A DNA stretch of 53,879 nt from Fictibacillus terranigra (lineage in GTDB: Bacteria; Bacillota; Bacilli; Bacillales; Fictibacillaceae), in the NCBI RefSeq assembly GCF_030412265.1, contig NZ_JAUHLN010000013.1:1-53879 (forward strand), written 5' to 3'. The notes under the pieces are model-generated. The model was not told the DNA's origin and did no database searches. It was given only the letters and a program-made list of their open reading frames with translations. How positions within the stretch are numbered: the first letter of the stretch is position 1; each line of letters opens with the position of its first letter. The translations under genes and the position numbers were made by a program. Of the stretch, positions 37,650 to 48,579 are shown piece after piece.

Positions 37650-38592
37650 ACTCAGAGCCGGTGAACGGATTACAGGCAAATGGCACCGAAACGAGTATTC
37701 CATCATTAGAGAACTGGGCTCGGGCGCAACTGGCACCGTTTATCTTGCCTCCGGAAGAAATGGCCAGGTCGCTGTAAAAACTGGTCATGACAGCATGGCG
37801 ATTATTTCCGAAGTCAATGTGCTCAAGCACTTTTCAAGGGTCCAAGGAAAAATCCTTGGGCCTTCTTTAATCGATGTGGATGATTTCGTTCACGGCCAGC
37901 AGCAGATCCCTTTTTATGTGATGGAGTTCTTAAAAGGCGAGACGCTGTTTCAGTTCATGAAAGACCATAAGCCTGAATGGGCGGGAATTTTGCTCGTCCA
38001 GCTTCTAACCGATCTTCAGATGCTTCATCAGGCTGGATGGGTCTTTGGTGATTTAAAGCCCGACAACCTGCTTGTCGTTGGGCCGCCGCACCGCGTCCGA
38101 TGGATTGATGTAGGAGGGACCACCCAAGTCGGGCGTTCGATCAAGGAATATACGGAGTTTTTTGACCGGGGCTATTGGGGCCTTGGTACTCGAAAAGCGG
38201 AACCGTCCTATGATCTGTTCGCAGCAAGCATGATTATGATCAATCTGGCTTACCCCCAGCGGTTTGAGAAAAGGAAGGATGGAGGGGGGCAGCTGAAAGA
38301 GGCGGTTAAAAACAGTTCTATGCTTTCTCCATTTCAATCGGTGCTCCTTAAAGGCTTGTACGGAAAATACAGGAGTGCCGAAGAGATGCGCAATGATATG
38401 GTTTCCGTCCTGAATAATAAGGGAACAAGCAGAATGTCGGCACCTCCTGCAAAAGGACAGCGGACGGCCAGCCGATCCGGGCAGAGGGTTAAAAAGAAAA
38501 AAAAGAAAAGAGCGGTCATGTTTGAAACGGTTCTGCTAGGTTCATTTTTATTTATTGTCTATCTGTTTTATCTGGTCAGCCAGTCCATGTAG
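37612..38592 (+). CDS. yabT: serine/threonine protein kinase YabT
   Basis: A 326-residue Hanks-type kinase. It has a glycine-rich loop LGSGATGTVYL, ATP-site Lys in VAVKTG, catalytic FGDLKPDN and, in place of DFG, the DVG of IDVGGTT, which B. subtilis YabT also has. A Lys/Arg-rich linker (about 275-303) leads to a C-terminal membrane anchor. B. subtilis YabT is DNA-activated, phosphorylates RecA and others and works at the start of sporulation. The start is GTG 37612 or ATG 37615, within yabS. Confidence 0.92.
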   Translation: MMMKNTSKGQVFKLRAGERITGKWHRNEYSIIRELGSGATGTVYLASGRNGQVAVKTGHDSMAIISEVNVLKHFSRVQGKILGPSLIDVDDFVHGQQQIPFYVMEFLKGETLFQFMKDHKPEWAGILLVQLLTDLQMLHQAGWVFGDLKPDNLLVVGPPHRVRWIDVGGTTQVGRSIKEYTEFFDRGYWGLGTRKAEPSYDLFAASMIMINLAYPQRFEKRKDGGGQLKEAVKNSSMLSPFQSVLLKGLYGKYRSAEEMRNDMVSVLNNKGTSRMSAPPAKGQRTASRSGQRVKKKKKKRAVMFETVLLGSFLFIVYLFYLVSQSM

Positions 38593-38607
38593 CGGCAGTT
38601 TCAACTT

Positions 38608-38636
38608 CTTACAGGGTTCTCCTTTTTTGGTATACT
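38608..38636 (+). promoter_or_regulatory. probable promoter of tilS-hprT
   Basis: CTTACA (38608-38613), 17 bp, TATACT (38631-38636). Confidence 0.4.
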
Positions 38637-38714
38637 ACCCGAGAGGCTGAATTCATGAAATTAACTAGACGAAGGCAAGCAAGGCTGATCCGTTTAAGAT
38701 GAGGAGAGAAGGGA

Positions 38715-40115
38715 ATGCTGCAGGAAGTTGAACAATTCATTAAAAGGCACCATCTGATCCAATCGGGACAGACCATTGTTGTCGGTGTATCCGGCGGCCC
38801 TGATTCTATGGCGCTTCTTCACTATCTTTGGAACCGCAGAAAGGGCGACGAGCTTAACATCATTGCGGCCCATGTTGACCATATGCTGCGAGGCAGCGAG
38901 TCTGCTGAGGACCTCTTGTATGTGCAGTCCTACTGCCGGGAGAATGATATTCAGTTTGAGGGCAAACGTTTGGATGTGGCCGCCTATAAAAAAGAGAACC
39001 GATTGACGAGCACACAATCGGCTGCAAGAGAGTGCAGGTATGCCTTTTACGCCGAAGTCATGGCAAAGCATAAGGCCGATTCACTCGCCCTGGCTCACCA
39101 TGGGGATGATCAGACGGAAACCATACTGATGCGGATGACAAGGGGGGGCTCTGGAACCGCGCTTGGCGGAATGCAGGCGAAACGCTCTTTTGAAGGCCGG
39201 TGTATTATTCGTCCTTTTTTAGGAATAACGAAGGACGAAATAGAGCATTATTGTAAAGTACATACGATTTTACCGAGAAGGGATCCAAGCAACGAAGGCG
39301 ATGACTACGTCAGAAACCGGTTCAGGCATCATGTGCTCCCTTTTCTAAAAAAAGAGAATCCGAATGTTCATCTTCGTTTTCAGCAAATAAGTGAAACTTT
39401 TTATGAGGATGAAACGTATCTAATGGAACAGGCAAAAAGAAGCCTGGAAACTGTTGTAACAGTGAAAAAAGCATCGTTGGTTGAAGTTTCGGCTGCTAAA
39501 TTTCTCAGCATGCCTATTCCTTTACAAAAAAGGGCGATTACACTAATATTAAACTATCTATATAAGCAAACACCTTCATCTCTTTCCTCATTACATAAGG
39601 AAAGCTTTTTAACTTTACTCGGAAGTGAACATCCGTCTGGAAAGCTGGATTTTCCCCGCGGTTTGCAGGTGATCCGCTCCTATGACCGGTGCAGGCTGAC
39701 GTTCGGGACTGCTGAAACGATAGGCGGCTATCAAATCGAGCTGAAAATCCCGGGAACGCTCAATCTTCCTGCAGGAGTGATCACCGCTGAGTATAAAGAA
39801 GAGTATCCGGATGAAAAAAAGGGAAAAGATGTTTTTGTATGTGATGTTAAAAGTGTAAGTTTGCCAATCATTGCGAGGACTCGTAAACCTGGTGACCGTA
39901 TCGCCATCCAAGGGGTAAACGGAACCCGGAAGGTGAAAGATATATTTATCGACCAGAAGCTTGAGAGGGATAAACGTGAGATATGGCCCGTGCTGGAAGA
40001 CGGGAAGGGAAACATTATCTGGATCCCGGGCATAAAGCATGCAGCCGTCCCCCGTTCAAGCGAACCTAAGCAATGGTTAGTCTTACAGTTTCAAAATTTC
40101 TGCCAGGACGTCTAG
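38715..40115 (+). CDS. tilS: tRNA(Ile)-lysidine synthase
   Basis: Converts C34 of tRNA-Ile(CAU) to lysidine so that it reads AUA; essential. The 466-residue N-type ATP pyrophosphatase has the P-loop [15 protein letters not shown] (about 23-37), a central TilS domain and a C-terminal substrate-binding domain (about 380-466, [10 protein letters not shown]). GGAGAGAAGGGA precedes ATG 38715. The tag stop lies in the ribosome binding site of hprT. Confidence 0.96.
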   Translation: MLQEVEQFIKRHHLIQSGQTIVVGVSGGPDSMALLHYLWNRRKGDELNIIAAHVDHMLRGSESAEDLLYVQSYCRENDIQFEGKRLDVAAYKKENRLTSTQSAARECRYAFYAEVMAKHKADSLALAHHGDDQTETILMRMTRGGSGTALGGMQAKRSFEGRCIIRPFLGITKDEIEHYCKVHTILPRRDPSNEGDDYVRNRFRHHVLPFLKKENPNVHLRFQQISETFYEDETYLMEQAKRSLETVVTVKKASLVEVSAAKFLSMPIPLQKRAITLILNYLYKQTPSSLSSLHKESFLTLLGSEHPSGKLDFPRGLQVIRSYDRCRLTFGTAETIGGYQIELKIPGTLNLPAGVITAEYKEEYPDEKKGKDVFVCDVKSVSLPIIARTRKPGDRIAIQGVNGTRKVKDIFIDQKLERDKREIWPVLEDGKGNIIWIPGIKHAAVPRSSEPKQWLVLQFQNFCQDV

Positions 40116-40129
40116 GAGGCCAAAGCAGC

Positions 40130-40669
40130 ATGCATGATGAAATTAAAGAAGTATTAATTTCCGAGGAAGTTCTCCAGGAAAAGATCAAGGATCTCGGAAA
40201 ACAATTATCAGAGGATTATCAAGATCGATTTCCGCTTGTTGTCGGAGTTTTAAAAGGAGCCCTTCCTTTTATGGCTGATCTTATCAAACGGATGGATATC
40301 CACCTTGAAATAGACCTGATGGCCGTTTCAAGCTATGGGGCGTCCACTGTTTCTTCAGGGGAAGTTAAAATAATTAAGGACCTCGATACATCTCTTGAAG
40401 GACGAGATGTCATCATTGTCGAAGATATTATAGACAGCGGTCTGACGTTAAGTTATCTTGTTCAGCTCTTCAAGCACCGTAATGCCAATTCGGTTAAAAT
40501 TGTTACACTGCTGGATAAACCGACTGGCAGAAAGGTCGATATCAAACCGGATCTTACTGGTTTTATCGTACCGGATGCGTTTGTTGTCGGTTATGGGCTT
40601 GACTATATCGAGCGGTACCGCAACCTTCCTTATATCGGGGTTCTGAAGCCTGAAGTATACGAAAAGTAA
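40130..40669 (+). CDS. hprT: hypoxanthine-guanine phosphoribosyltransferase
   Basis: Purine salvage enzyme, 179 residues, using PRPP. The PRPP loop [16 protein letters not shown] (about 98-113), [13 protein letters not shown] and the C-terminal [19 protein letters not shown] are visible. In B. subtilis HprT partners with TilS in regulating ftsH expression. The frame opens at 40073 within tilS, but TAGGAGG at 40113 and homolog length give ATG 40130. Confidence 0.96.
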   Translation: MHDEIKEVLISEEVLQEKIKDLGKQLSEDYQDRFPLVVGVLKGALPFMADLIKRMDIHLEIDLMAVSSYGASTVSSGEVKIIKDLDTSLEGRDVIIVEDIIDSGLTLSYLVQLFKHRNANSVKIVTLLDKPTGRKVDIKPDLTGFIVPDAFVVGYGLDYIERYRNLPYIGVLKPEVYEK

Positions 40670-40738
40670 TCCTGTTTATTTGTTAACATGCAATAATAAA
40701 TGTATTTCATCGTCTCATTGTCGTTGAGGAGGTAAGGA

Positions 40739-42646
40739 ATGAATCGGATCTTCCGGAACACCATATTTTACTTGTTAATCTTTTTAGTTGTAGTTGGTGT
40801 CGTAAGCTTTTTTAACGGAACCAACAATGAAGTGAAGAAAATTCGTTATGACCAACTAACGAATTACATTCAGGAAGGGCGCGTAAAAAGCATTGAGTAC
40901 CAGCCTGAAGGCGGCGTTTATGTAGTTAGAGGCAAGCTGGAGAATGCGAAGCAGGGCGAAGTGTTTGAAACGTACACACCGGACTCTGAAGAATCCATCA
41001 AAACGCTTAACAGGCTTGCCCAAACATCAGATGTTGACATTAAGCCAGAAGAGCAGACGAGCGGCTGGGTAACATTCTTCACATCCATCATCCCGTTTGT
41101 CATCATTTTCATCCTGTTCTTCTTCTTGCTCAACCAGGCTCAGGGCGGCGGAAGCCGAGTCATGAACTTTGGCAAGAGCAAAGCGAAGCTGTATAACGAA
41201 GAAAAGAAAAAAGTAACGTTCAAAGACGTTGCCGGGGCGGACGAGGAAAAGCAGGAGCTTGTTGAAGTGGTCGAGTTCTTAAAAGACCCGCGTAAATTTG
41301 CTGCTTTAGGTGCCCGTATTCCAAAAGGGGTTCTTTTAGTGGGGCCTCCGGGTACGGGTAAAACGTTGCTTGCCCGAGCAGTTGCCGGGGAAGCGGGAGT
41401 TCCTTTCTTCTCAATCTCGGGTTCTGATTTTGTAGAGATGTTTGTCGGGGTCGGTGCATCACGTGTGCGTGACCTGTTCGAAAACGCTAAAAAGAATGCA
41501 CCATGTATCATCTTTATTGATGAAATTGATGCAGTTGGCCGACAGCGCGGCGCCGGTCTTGGCGGCGGACACGATGAGCGTGAACAGACGCTTAACCAAT
41601 TGCTCGTTGAAATGGATGGATTCGGAGCCAATGAAGGAATTATTATCATTGCTGCGACCAACCGTCCGGATATTCTTGACCCTGCTCTTCTTCGTCCTGG
41701 ACGTTTTGACCGTCAGATTACGGTTAACCGCCCAGACGTAAAAGGAAGAGAAGAAGTACTCGGCGTCCACGCACGCAATAAGCCGTTAAGCGAGGAAGTA
41801 AACTTGAAAACCATTGCCATGCGGACTCCTGGATTCTCCGGAGCCGATCTCGAGAACTTGCTTAATGAAGCAGCACTCGTGGCAGCGCGGCAAAACAAGA
41901 AGAAAATTAACATGGACGATGTCGATGAGGCCATTGACCGGGTAATCGCAGGTCCTGCTAAGAAAAGCCGGGTTATCTCGGAAAAAGAAAAGAATATTGT
42001 CGCTTACCATGAAGCTGGTCATACCGTCATCGGCCTAGTGCTTGAAGGGGCAGATACGGTTCATAAAGTTACCGTCGTTCCCCGCGGCCAGGCTGGCGGA
42101 TACACGGTTATGCTTCCTAAGGAAGACCGCTACTTCATGACAAAACCAGAGCTGCTCGATAAAATTGTGGGTCTCCTTGGCGGCCGTGTGGCGGAAGAGA
42201 TCACGTTTAATGAAGTCAGCACAGGTGCGCACAACGACTTCCAGCGTGCGACAGGCATTGCCCGCCGCATGGTGACGGAGTTCGGAATGAGCGACAGGCT
42301 TGGTCCGATGCAGTTTGGTTCAAGCTCAGGCGGACAGGTATTCCTTGGACGCGATTTCAACAATGAGCAGAACTACAGTGATGCCATTGCCCATGAAATC
42401 GATATGGAAATCCAAGATATCATTAAAACTTCTTACCAACGTTGTAAACAAATCCTTACTGAGCATAATGATAAGCTTGAAATTATCGCTCAAACTCTCC
42501 TCAATGTGGAAACATTGGATGAAGAGCAAATTAAGGAGCTTGTAAAAACAGGACAGCTTCCTGAGCGAAAAGTCATTTCTTCTCCAGATAATGATGTAAA
42601 GGTTACAATTCATAAAAAGGACGAAGAAGATCGCAAGGAAGATTAA
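40739..42646 (+). CDS. ftsH: ATP-dependent membrane zinc metalloprotease FtsH
   Basis: A 635-residue membrane protease that degrades misfolded membrane and short-lived regulatory proteins. Two membrane segments (about 5-24 and 110-130) flank an extracytoplasmic domain; then the AAA domain ([25 protein letters not shown], second region of homology with [20 protein letters not shown]) and the HEAGH zinc site near 425. The C-terminus is charged. GGAGGTAAGG precedes the ATG. Confidence 0.98.
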   Translation: MNRIFRNTIFYLLIFLVVVGVVSFFNGTNNEVKKIRYDQLTNYIQEGRVKSIEYQPEGGVYVVRGKLENAKQGEVFETYTPDSEESIKTLNRLAQTSDVDIKPEEQTSGWVTFFTSIIPFVIIFILFFFLLNQAQGGGSRVMNFGKSKAKLYNEEKKKVTFKDVAGADEEKQELVEVVEFLKDPRKFAALGARIPKGVLLVGPPGTGKTLLARAVAGEAGVPFFSISGSDFVEMFVGVGASRVRDLFENAKKNAPCIIFIDEIDAVGRQRGAGLGGGHDEREQTLNQLLVEMDGFGANEGIIIIAATNRPDILDPALLRPGRFDRQITVNRPDVKGREEVLGVHARNKPLSEEVNLKTIAMRTPGFSGADLENLLNEAALVAARQNKKKINMDDVDEAIDRVIAGPAKKSRVISEKEKNIVAYHEAGHTVIGLVLEGADTVHKVTVVPRGQAGGYTVMLPKEDRYFMTKPELLDKIVGLLGGRVAEEITFNEVSTGAHNDFQRATGIARRMVTEFGMSDRLGPMQFGSSSGGQVFLGRDFNNEQNYSDAIAHEIDMEIQDIIKTSYQRCKQILTEHNDKLEIIAQTLLNVETLDEEQIKELVKTGQLPERKVISSPDNDVKVTIHKKDEEDRKED

Positions 42647-42650
42647 TACG

Positions 42651-42682
42651 AAGGATGCCCCTAACATAGGGGCATCCTTTTT
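42651..42682 (+). terminator. terminator of ftsH
   Basis: AAGGATGCCCCT pairs with AGGGGCATCCTT, then a T-run. Confidence 0.9.
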
Positions 42683-42756
42683 AAAAGGCATCGAAGTTTG
42701 TATCGATCTAAAGCGGTCCATAATTCTTAAAATCCAAACGTTAGCGAGGCATTGCC

Positions 42757-43527
42757 ATGATCTTTGTTTTTGACGTAGGAAATACGAATATCGTATTGGG
42801 GATGTATGACGGAGATGAACTGAAGCATCATTGGAGGATCAGTACTTCCAGAGAAAAAACAGAAGACGAATACGGAATGCTCCTCCTCAGCCTGTTTGAT
42901 CATGCGGCAATCGGAAAGGAAGAAGTGGAAGGAATTATCATCTCATCCGTCGTGCCTCATATCATGGCGACGTTGGAACGGATGTGCATTAAATTTTTCC
43001 ATAGAAAACCTCTCGTAATCGGGCCTGGCATTAAAACAGGCCTTAATATCAAATATGAGAATCCAAGAGAGGTAGGAGCTGACCGAATTGTAAACGCGGT
43101 TGCCGCCATACACAAATACGGAAATCCGCTGGTTATCGTTGATTTTGGAACGGCCACAACGTACTGCTACATCAACGAGGCCGGACATTATATGGGTGGT
43201 GCGATCGCTCCGGGAATTAACGTGGCGACAGAAGGACTTTATAAAAATGCAGCGAAGCTTCCGAGGATTGAGTTTGCCAAACCGGAGAATATAATAGGTA
43301 AAAATACGGTTAGTGCCATGCAATCAGGACTTTTGTTTGGATATGTTGGACAAGTTGAGGGTATTGTTAAAAGGATAAAAGCTCAGGAGAAAACAAATCC
43401 AAAGGTAGTGGCTACTGGTGGAATGGCGGGCTTGATTGCAGAGGAATGTGAGCTGATCGACGTTGTCGATCCTTACCTAACGTTAAATGGCCTGCAATTG
43501 ATCTATTTAAAAAACACCCGAAAATAA
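42757..43527 (+). CDS. coaX: type III pantothenate kinase
   Basis: First step of CoA synthesis. The 256-residue ASKHA-fold kinase shows [15 protein letters not shown] (phosphate 1), [15 protein letters not shown], and [12 protein letters not shown] (phosphate 2). AGCGAGG lies before ATG 42757. Forms a small cluster with hslO, with no terminator between them. Confidence 0.96.
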   Translation: MIFVFDVGNTNIVLGMYDGDELKHHWRISTSREKTEDEYGMLLLSLFDHAAIGKEEVEGIIISSVVPHIMATLERMCIKFFHRKPLVIGPGIKTGLNIKYENPREVGADRIVNAVAAIHKYGNPLVIVDFGTATTYCYINEAGHYMGGAIAPGINVATEGLYKNAAKLPRIEFAKPENIIGKNTVSAMQSGLLFGYVGQVEGIVKRIKAQEKTNPKVVATGGMAGLIAEECELIDVVDPYLTLNGLQLIYLKNTRK

Positions 43528-43570
43528 ACAGCGTGCTTCTGAGCTATTACATGAGGATAGGTGATAATAT

Positions 43571-44452
43571 ATGTCGGATTATTTAATAAAAGCTGTGGCT
43601 TTTGACGGGCAGATTCGTGCTTACGCCATGAGCGGCAGTGAAATGGTGGGAGAGGCTCAGCGCAGACATCAAACGTGGCCGACGGCATCAGCGGCTCTAG
43701 GTCGTACGATGATGGCGAGCACCATGATGGCTTCCATGCTGAAAAGTGATAAACATAAGATAACTGTTAAGATTGAGGGCGGTGGGCCGATCGGTGCGAT
43801 TCTGGTAGATGCTGCACCCAATGGACATACAAGAGGTTATGTCACAAACCCGCAGGTTCACTTTGATCTAAACCCGCAGGGCAAGCTTGATGTTGCACGC
43901 GCGGTCGGGAAAGATGGATTTTTGTCAGTAGTAAAGGACCTCGGTCTGCGTGACAATTTCACCGGCCAAGTCCCGCTTGTTTCCGGGGAGATCGGTGATG
44001 ATTTTACGTACTACTTCGCGTCGTCGGAGCAAGTGCCTTCTTCTGTTGGGGTTGGTGTACTCGTTAATCCGGATAACAGCATTCTGGCTGCAGGAGGATT
44101 TGTGATTCAGGTGCTGCCGAATGCATCAGACACCATTATTGATCTTTTGGAGGAGCGAATCTCTTCTATTCCTCCGATCTCTAAATTAGTGGAAAAAGGG
44201 CTTACACCTGAAGAGATCCTTTTTGAGTTGCTTGGAAAAGAAAACGTTAAAATACTGGAGAAGATGCCGGTTTCCTTTCAGTGTACCTGTTCAAGAGACC
44301 GCATCGCCAATGCTCTCGTATCATTGGGCAGAGAGGAAATCCGTTCGATCATTGAAGAGGAAGGACAGGCTGAAGCCCATTGCCACTTCTGCAATGAAAC
44401 TTATTTATTCTCAGAGGATGAATTGGAAGACCTATACAACGAGAGCCGATAA
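43571..44452 (+). CDS. hslO: redox-regulated chaperone Hsp33
   Basis: A 293-residue holdase activated by oxidation. Its C-terminal zinc switch CTC (about 237) and CHFC (about 271) carries the four redox cysteines. N-terminal core with [32 protein letters not shown] before ATG 43571. In B. subtilis a PrsA-like gene (yacD) follows; it is absent here. Confidence 0.95.
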   Translation: MSDYLIKAVAFDGQIRAYAMSGSEMVGEAQRRHQTWPTASAALGRTMMASTMMASMLKSDKHKITVKIEGGGPIGAILVDAAPNGHTRGYVTNPQVHFDLNPQGKLDVARAVGKDGFLSVVKDLGLRDNFTGQVPLVSGEIGDDFTYYFASSEQVPSSVGVGVLVNPDNSILAAGGFVIQVLPNASDTIIDLLEERISSIPPISKLVEKGLTPEEILFELLGKENVKILEKMPVSFQCTCSRDRIANALVSLGREEIRSIIEEEGQAEAHCHFCNETYLFSEDELEDLYNESR

Positions 44453-44506
44453 GTTCAAAGAATCCAAGCCGTATTCGGTCTATAGGTATAAAGCAGTGCA
44501 TAAGAA

Positions 44507-44535
44507 TTGACAGACGATTCGTACTGTTTTAAACT
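44507..44535 (+). promoter_or_regulatory. promoter of cysK
   Basis: TTGACA (44507-44512), 17 bp, TAAACT (44530-44535), about 40 nt before the chosen start. Confidence 0.65.
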
Positions 44536-44575
44536 TAAACCAATGTATTTACTCGGAATTGGGAGAGTGGTAAGA

Positions 44576-45508
44576 GTGGCGAGAATTGCGAATTCAATTA
44601 CAGAGCTTATTGGACGAACACCTGTTGTTAAACTTAACCGCATTACAAATGATTCACATGCAGACGTATACTTGAAACTGGAATTCATGAATCCAGGAAG
44701 CAGCGTTAAAGACCGTATTGCTTTAGCAATGATTGAAAAAGCTGAAGAGGAAGGCAAACTGAAGGCGGGCGACACCCTCATTGAACCGACAAGCGGAAAT
44801 ACCGGAATTGGTCTTGCAATGGTGGCTGCGGCCAAAGGCTATAAGGCCATTCTTGTCATGCCGGACACGATGAGCTTAGAGCGAAGAAACCTGCTGCGCG
44901 CATATGGCGCTGAACTTGTCCTGACCCCTGGTGCTGAAGGAATGGGCGGGGCGATCCGCAAGGCGGAAGCTTTATCTAAAGAACATGGCTACTTCTTGGC
45001 CCAGCAGTTCAGTAATGAGGCGAACCCAGAAATCCATCGTCAAACGACCGGAAAAGAAATTCTAGAGCAATTTCCGGATGGACTTGACGGATTTATTTCA
45101 GGAATCGGAACAGGCGGCACAATCACCGGTGCGGGGGAAGTACTGAAGGAAGCCTATCCTGATATCCGGTTGTACGCCGTTGAGCCTGCTGATTCACCTG
45201 TACTCTCAGGAGGAAAACCAGGCCCGCATAAAATACAGGGAATCGGTGCTGGATTTGTACCGTCGGTCTTAAATACGAAGGTATATGATGAAGTTGTACA
45301 GATCACAAATGACGAAGCCTTTGAATTTGCACGCCGTGTGGCAAAAGAAGAAGGAATCCTCGGCGGAATCTCCTCAGGGGCAGCCATTGCTGCTGCTCTA
45401 AAAGTGGCAGAGAAGCTGGGCAAAGGGAAAAAAGTACTTGCCATCATTCCGAGTAACGGTGAACGGTATTTAAGCACGCCGCTGTATCAATTTGATGAAA
45501 CAGAATAA
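44576..45508 (+). CDS. cysK: cysteine synthase A (O-acetylserine sulfhydrylase)
   Basis: PLP enzyme making cysteine from O-acetylserine and sulfide. The 310-residue protein has the PLP lysine in [14 protein letters not shown] (about 42), substrate loop [10 protein letters not shown], the phosphate-binding [10 protein letters not shown] and GGISSGAA. The frame is open from 44507, but that start lies inside the promoter. GGGAGAG at 44561-44567 points to GTG 44576, giving [13 protein letters not shown], in agreement with B. subtilis CysK. GTG 44567 is less likely. Confidence 0.95.
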   Translation: MARIANSITELIGRTPVVKLNRITNDSHADVYLKLEFMNPGSSVKDRIALAMIEKAEEEGKLKAGDTLIEPTSGNTGIGLAMVAAAKGYKAILVMPDTMSLERRNLLRAYGAELVLTPGAEGMGGAIRKAEALSKEHGYFLAQQFSNEANPEIHRQTTGKEILEQFPDGLDGFISGIGTGGTITGAGEVLKEAYPDIRLYAVEPADSPVLSGGKPGPHKIQGIGAGFVPSVLNTKVYDEVVQITNDEAFEFARRVAKEEGILGGISSGAAIAAALKVAEKLGKGKKVLAIIPSNGERYLSTPLYQFDETE

Positions 45509-45518
45509 TCAATGGATG

Positions 45519-45544
45519 AAGCTGACAATTTGTCAGCTTTTTTT
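45519..45544 (+). terminator. terminator of cysK
   Basis: AAGCTGACA pairs with TGTCAGCTT, followed by T's. Confidence 0.9.
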
Positions 45545-45658
45545 ATGAAGGTTATTAATGGATAAAAAACTTAGAATAGAAATCACTTTTTTATCCCCAA
45601 TTTAATCACTGCTTCAGTTACAATAGTATCCATAAGAACGATCAGGAGCGTGACGAGT

Positions 45659-47095
45659 GTGCCTTATCCAAAGTGTGAAGAGCGAAAGATTATGTTTGAT
45701 AAAATTTTCTTATCCAAAAACGAATGGTTTCGCCGTTACAGAATGCTGTCGGCCAATGAAGAAAACCATGTCTTGCTTGAAAGCGGGCGGAGCGGAAAAT
45801 ACAGCATCATGGGACTCACCCCTGTTGCTTGTATTACTGGCAAAAACGATAAAGCATCCATTCGATATAAGGACCATATTACGACGAAGAGAGGCAAACT
45901 CCTTCCGATCATCAAGAACTGGCTGAGCGTGTTTTCGTGTAAGGTTCCAGCGGGGCTTCCTGATTTTAATGGAGGGGCCATCGGGTACTTCAGCTATGAT
46001 GTGGCACGGGAGATTGAAAAGCTTCCCGACAAGGCAGAGGATGATCTGCAGCTTCCGGATGTCTCTCTTATGGTATTTGATGATGTGTTCGTCTACGATC
46101 ATGAGCAAGAAGTGCTTTGGCTCATTCTTCATTACGAAAAGCAGGATCAACAAAAGGCTGAGAGCAAACTCGCACGTTATAAATCAGAATGGACCGCTGA
46201 TATCCAAAGCGGCATGCCGGCAAAAAGCGAGAAGCCTCCTTTTTCTTTTCTCCAGGAAACGGTATCCATGGCAGAAGAAGATTTCGTGCAGGCTGTCAAA
46301 CAAGTGAAAGAATATATTGCCGCAGGGGATGTGTTTCAGGTCAATCTTTCTGTTAGGCAGTCAAAACCGCTCATGTCCATGCCACACGAAATTTATGATG
46401 AACTCCGCCGGTTCAACCCATCGCCGTATATGGCTTATTATCATTCGCCTGAAGTTCAGCTCGTCAGCGGTTCCCCTGAATTATTGGTGAAAAAAAAGAA
46501 AGACCAAATCAGTACACGCCCTATCGCAGGGACACGCTCGAGGGGAAAGACGGAAGAGGAAGACAGAAGGCTTGCATTAACGCTGATCGAAAACGAAAAA
46601 GAACGCGCGGAACATGTCATGCTGGTTGATTTGGAAAGAAACGACCTGGGCAAGGTAAGCAAGTACGGCAGCGTGGAAGTAGATGAGTTTATGACGATCG
46701 AAAAATACTCACACGTCATGCACATCGTTTCGAATGTGAGGGGAATACTTCGTGAAGACTGTGACGCCTTTGACTTGATCTCTGCGACGTTCCCAGGGGG
46801 GACGATTACAGGTGCACCGAAAATACGGACGATGGAAATTATTGAAGAACTTGAGCCTGTACGCAGAGGAGTATATACTGGCTCTATCGGGTGGATTGGC
46901 TACGACGGCGACATGGAATTGAACATCGCGATCCGCACGATGGTCTGCAAGGACGGAATAGCCCATGTACAGGCTGGTGCCGGCATTGTGATCGACTCAG
47001 ATCCTAAAGCGGAGTACAAAGAGTCGCTGAAAAAGGCAGCAGCCCTATGGCGGGCAAAAGAATTAAGTGAAGAAAGCAAATACGAATTAGTTTAG
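45659..47095 (+). CDS. pabB: aminodeoxychorismate synthase component I
   Basis: With PabA it turns chorismate plus glutamine into 4-amino-4-deoxychorismate. The 478-residue chorismate-binding protein has PIAGTRSRGKT, ERAEHVMLVDLERNDLG, FPGGTITGAPK and GAGIVIDSDP. The PIAGT (not PIKGT) motif is typical of PabB/TrpE types without the covalent lysine. The start is uncertain: GTG 45659 fits AGGAG at 45644-45648, while ATG 45692 is an alternative. Opens the folate operon. Confidence 0.94.
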   Translation: MPYPKCEERKIMFDKIFLSKNEWFRRYRMLSANEENHVLLESGRSGKYSIMGLTPVACITGKNDKASIRYKDHITTKRGKLLPIIKNWLSVFSCKVPAGLPDFNGGAIGYFSYDVAREIEKLPDKAEDDLQLPDVSLMVFDDVFVYDHEQEVLWLILHYEKQDQQKAESKLARYKSEWTADIQSGMPAKSEKPPFSFLQETVSMAEEDFVQAVKQVKEYIAAGDVFQVNLSVRQSKPLMSMPHEIYDELRRFNPSPYMAYYHSPEVQLVSGSPELLVKKKKDQISTRPIAGTRSRGKTEEEDRRLALTLIENEKERAEHVMLVDLERNDLGKVSKYGSVEVDEFMTIEKYSHVMHIVSNVRGILREDCDAFDLISATFPGGTITGAPKIRTMEIIEELEPVRRGVYTGSIGWIGYDGDMELNIAIRTMVCKDGIAHVQAGAGIVIDSDPKAEYKESLKKAAALWRAKELSEESKYELV

Positions 47096-47120
47096 CTGAG
47101 CTTAGAGGAGGAAGATGAGA

Positions 47121-47720
47121 ATGATTTTAATGATTGACAATTACGATTCATTTACGTACAACCTTGTGCAATACTTAGGAGAGCTGGGAGAAGAACTTAT
47201 TGTTAAGAGAAATGATGAAATAACGATTGAAGAGATTGAGGCGCTTCAGCCCGATTTTCTTATGATCTCACCAGGCCCGTGTTCGCCGAATGAAGCAGGA
47301 ATCAGTATGGAAGCTATCAAGCGTTTTGCAGGAGAGGTTCCGATCTTCGGGGTGTGTCTCGGCCATCAGTCGATCGCTCAAGTATTTGGCGGGGACGTGA
47401 TCCGCTCCGAACGCTTGATGCACGGAAAGACGTCGGCGATCTCCCATGATGGCAAGACCATATTCAGCGGCCTTGAAAAAGAATTTAAGGCGACGAGATA
47501 CCACTCTCTTATTGTAAAAAAAGAAACGCTGCCAGAGTGTTTTACTGTATCGGCTTGGACCCCGGAAGGAGAAATCATGGCCATTCGCCATAAGACACTC
47601 CCTGTAGAAGGGGTGCAGTTTCACCCGGAGTCGATCATGACATCATCCGGCAAGCAATTGCTGCGCAATTTTATCGATCAATACAAAAATAAAGGGAACA
47701 TGGTATGTACCTCTCTATAG
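47121..47720 (+). CDS. pabA: glutamine amidotransferase subunit PabA/TrpG
   Basis: A class I glutaminase, 199 residues, feeding ammonia to PabB; in B. subtilis the same subunit also serves anthranilate synthase. Catalytic Cys in GVCLGHQ (about 79) and the His-Glu pair in VQFHPES (about 168). ATG 47115 is in frame but too near the GAGGAGGA; ATG 47121 gives [11 protein letters not shown], the family start. The 3' end overlaps pabC by 16 nt. Confidence 0.95.
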   Translation: MILMIDNYDSFTYNLVQYLGELGEELIVKRNDEITIEEIEALQPDFLMISPGPCSPNEAGISMEAIKRFAGEVPIFGVCLGHQSIAQVFGGDVIRSERLMHGKTSAISHDGKTIFSGLEKEFKATRYHSLIVKKETLPECFTVSAWTPEGEIMAIRHKTLPVEGVQFHPESIMTSSGKQLLRNFIDQYKNKGNMVCTSL

Positions 47721-48565
47721 ATGGAAAACTTGTAAGTAAAAATGAAGCTTCGATTTCCCCGTTTGACCACGGATTTATGTATGGCCTCGGTGCTTTTGAA
47801 ACGATCAGGGTCTATGACGGCCATCCGTTTTTATGGGAAGAACATATGAAGCGTCTAAAAGAAGCTCTCGTTGAGCTGAATATTAAGCATGAACTGGACA
47901 GTGCAGCCGCATGGATTGATACAAGGCGTTTAATGCGGCGAAACAAATGGAAAAACGCATATATCCGATTCAACATATCAGCAGGAACCGGAGAAGTCGG
48001 CCTGCAGACAGATCCATACTTGAACCCGACGGTCATCATTTACGGCAAACCGTTGCCCGAGTACGGACCATATAACGAAAAGGAGCTTGTTGTGCTCCAA
48101 ACCAAGCGGAATACCCCTGAAGGAAGAATTCGCTTAAAGTCCCATCATTATTTAAACAGTATCCTTGGAAAAAGGGAGCTGAACAGGCCTCATGAGCAGG
48201 AGGGCTTGTTTTTGACAGAAGATGGCTTTATCAGTGAAGGAACCGTTTCAAATGTGTTCTGGGTGAAGGACAGTGTCCTCTGTACACCTTCCATAGCAAC
48301 AGGCATCTTAAACGGAATCACAAGACAGTTCGTGATCGCCTGTGCGGCCAAGATGGGAATGTATACCGAGGAGGGTTTATACACCACTCGTGATCTGGAG
48401 AATGCGGACGAGATCTTTTTAACGAATTCGATTCAGGAAATCGTCCCCGTACGCAGCTTTCAGGGAAAGGACTTTCCCGGTGCCGGCGGGAACACTGCTC
48501 ATTCGCTATTATTTCTATATCATTCATGCAGCAAAAGTTTATGGAACATTGATGAACTTGTTTGA
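47705..48565 (+). CDS. pabC: 4-amino-4-deoxychorismate lyase
   Basis: PLP fold-type IV lyase that releases pyruvate to give p-aminobenzoate. In the 286-residue protein, [20 protein letters not shown] is the N-terminal signature, the PLP lysine lies in [18 protein letters not shown] (about 145) and [10 protein letters not shown] follows. Overlap with pabA suggests coupled translation. Confidence 0.94.
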   Translation: MYLSIDGKLVSKNEASISPFDHGFMYGLGAFETIRVYDGHPFLWEEHMKRLKEALVELNIKHELDSAAAWIDTRRLMRRNKWKNAYIRFNISAGTGEVGLQTDPYLNPTVIIYGKPLPEYGPYNEKELVVLQTKRNTPEGRIRLKSHHYLNSILGKRELNRPHEQEGLFLTEDGFISEGTVSNVFWVKDSVLCTPSIATGILNGITRQFVIACAAKMGMYTEEGLYTTRDLENADEIFLTNSIQEIVPVRSFQGKDFPGAGGNTAHSLLFLYHSCSKSLWNIDELV

Positions 48566-48579
48566 AGGGAGAACCTCTG

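Noticed and set aside
38101-38125. Inactivating DFG-to-DVG change in the YabT kinase
   Set aside because: The same IDVGGTT is, as I recall, present in active B. subtilis YabT; the metal-binding Asp is retained.
44507-44575. N-terminal extension of CysK
   Set aside because: The segment contains a TTGACA-17-TAAACT promoter, and homologs start at the GTG-coded MARIANS.
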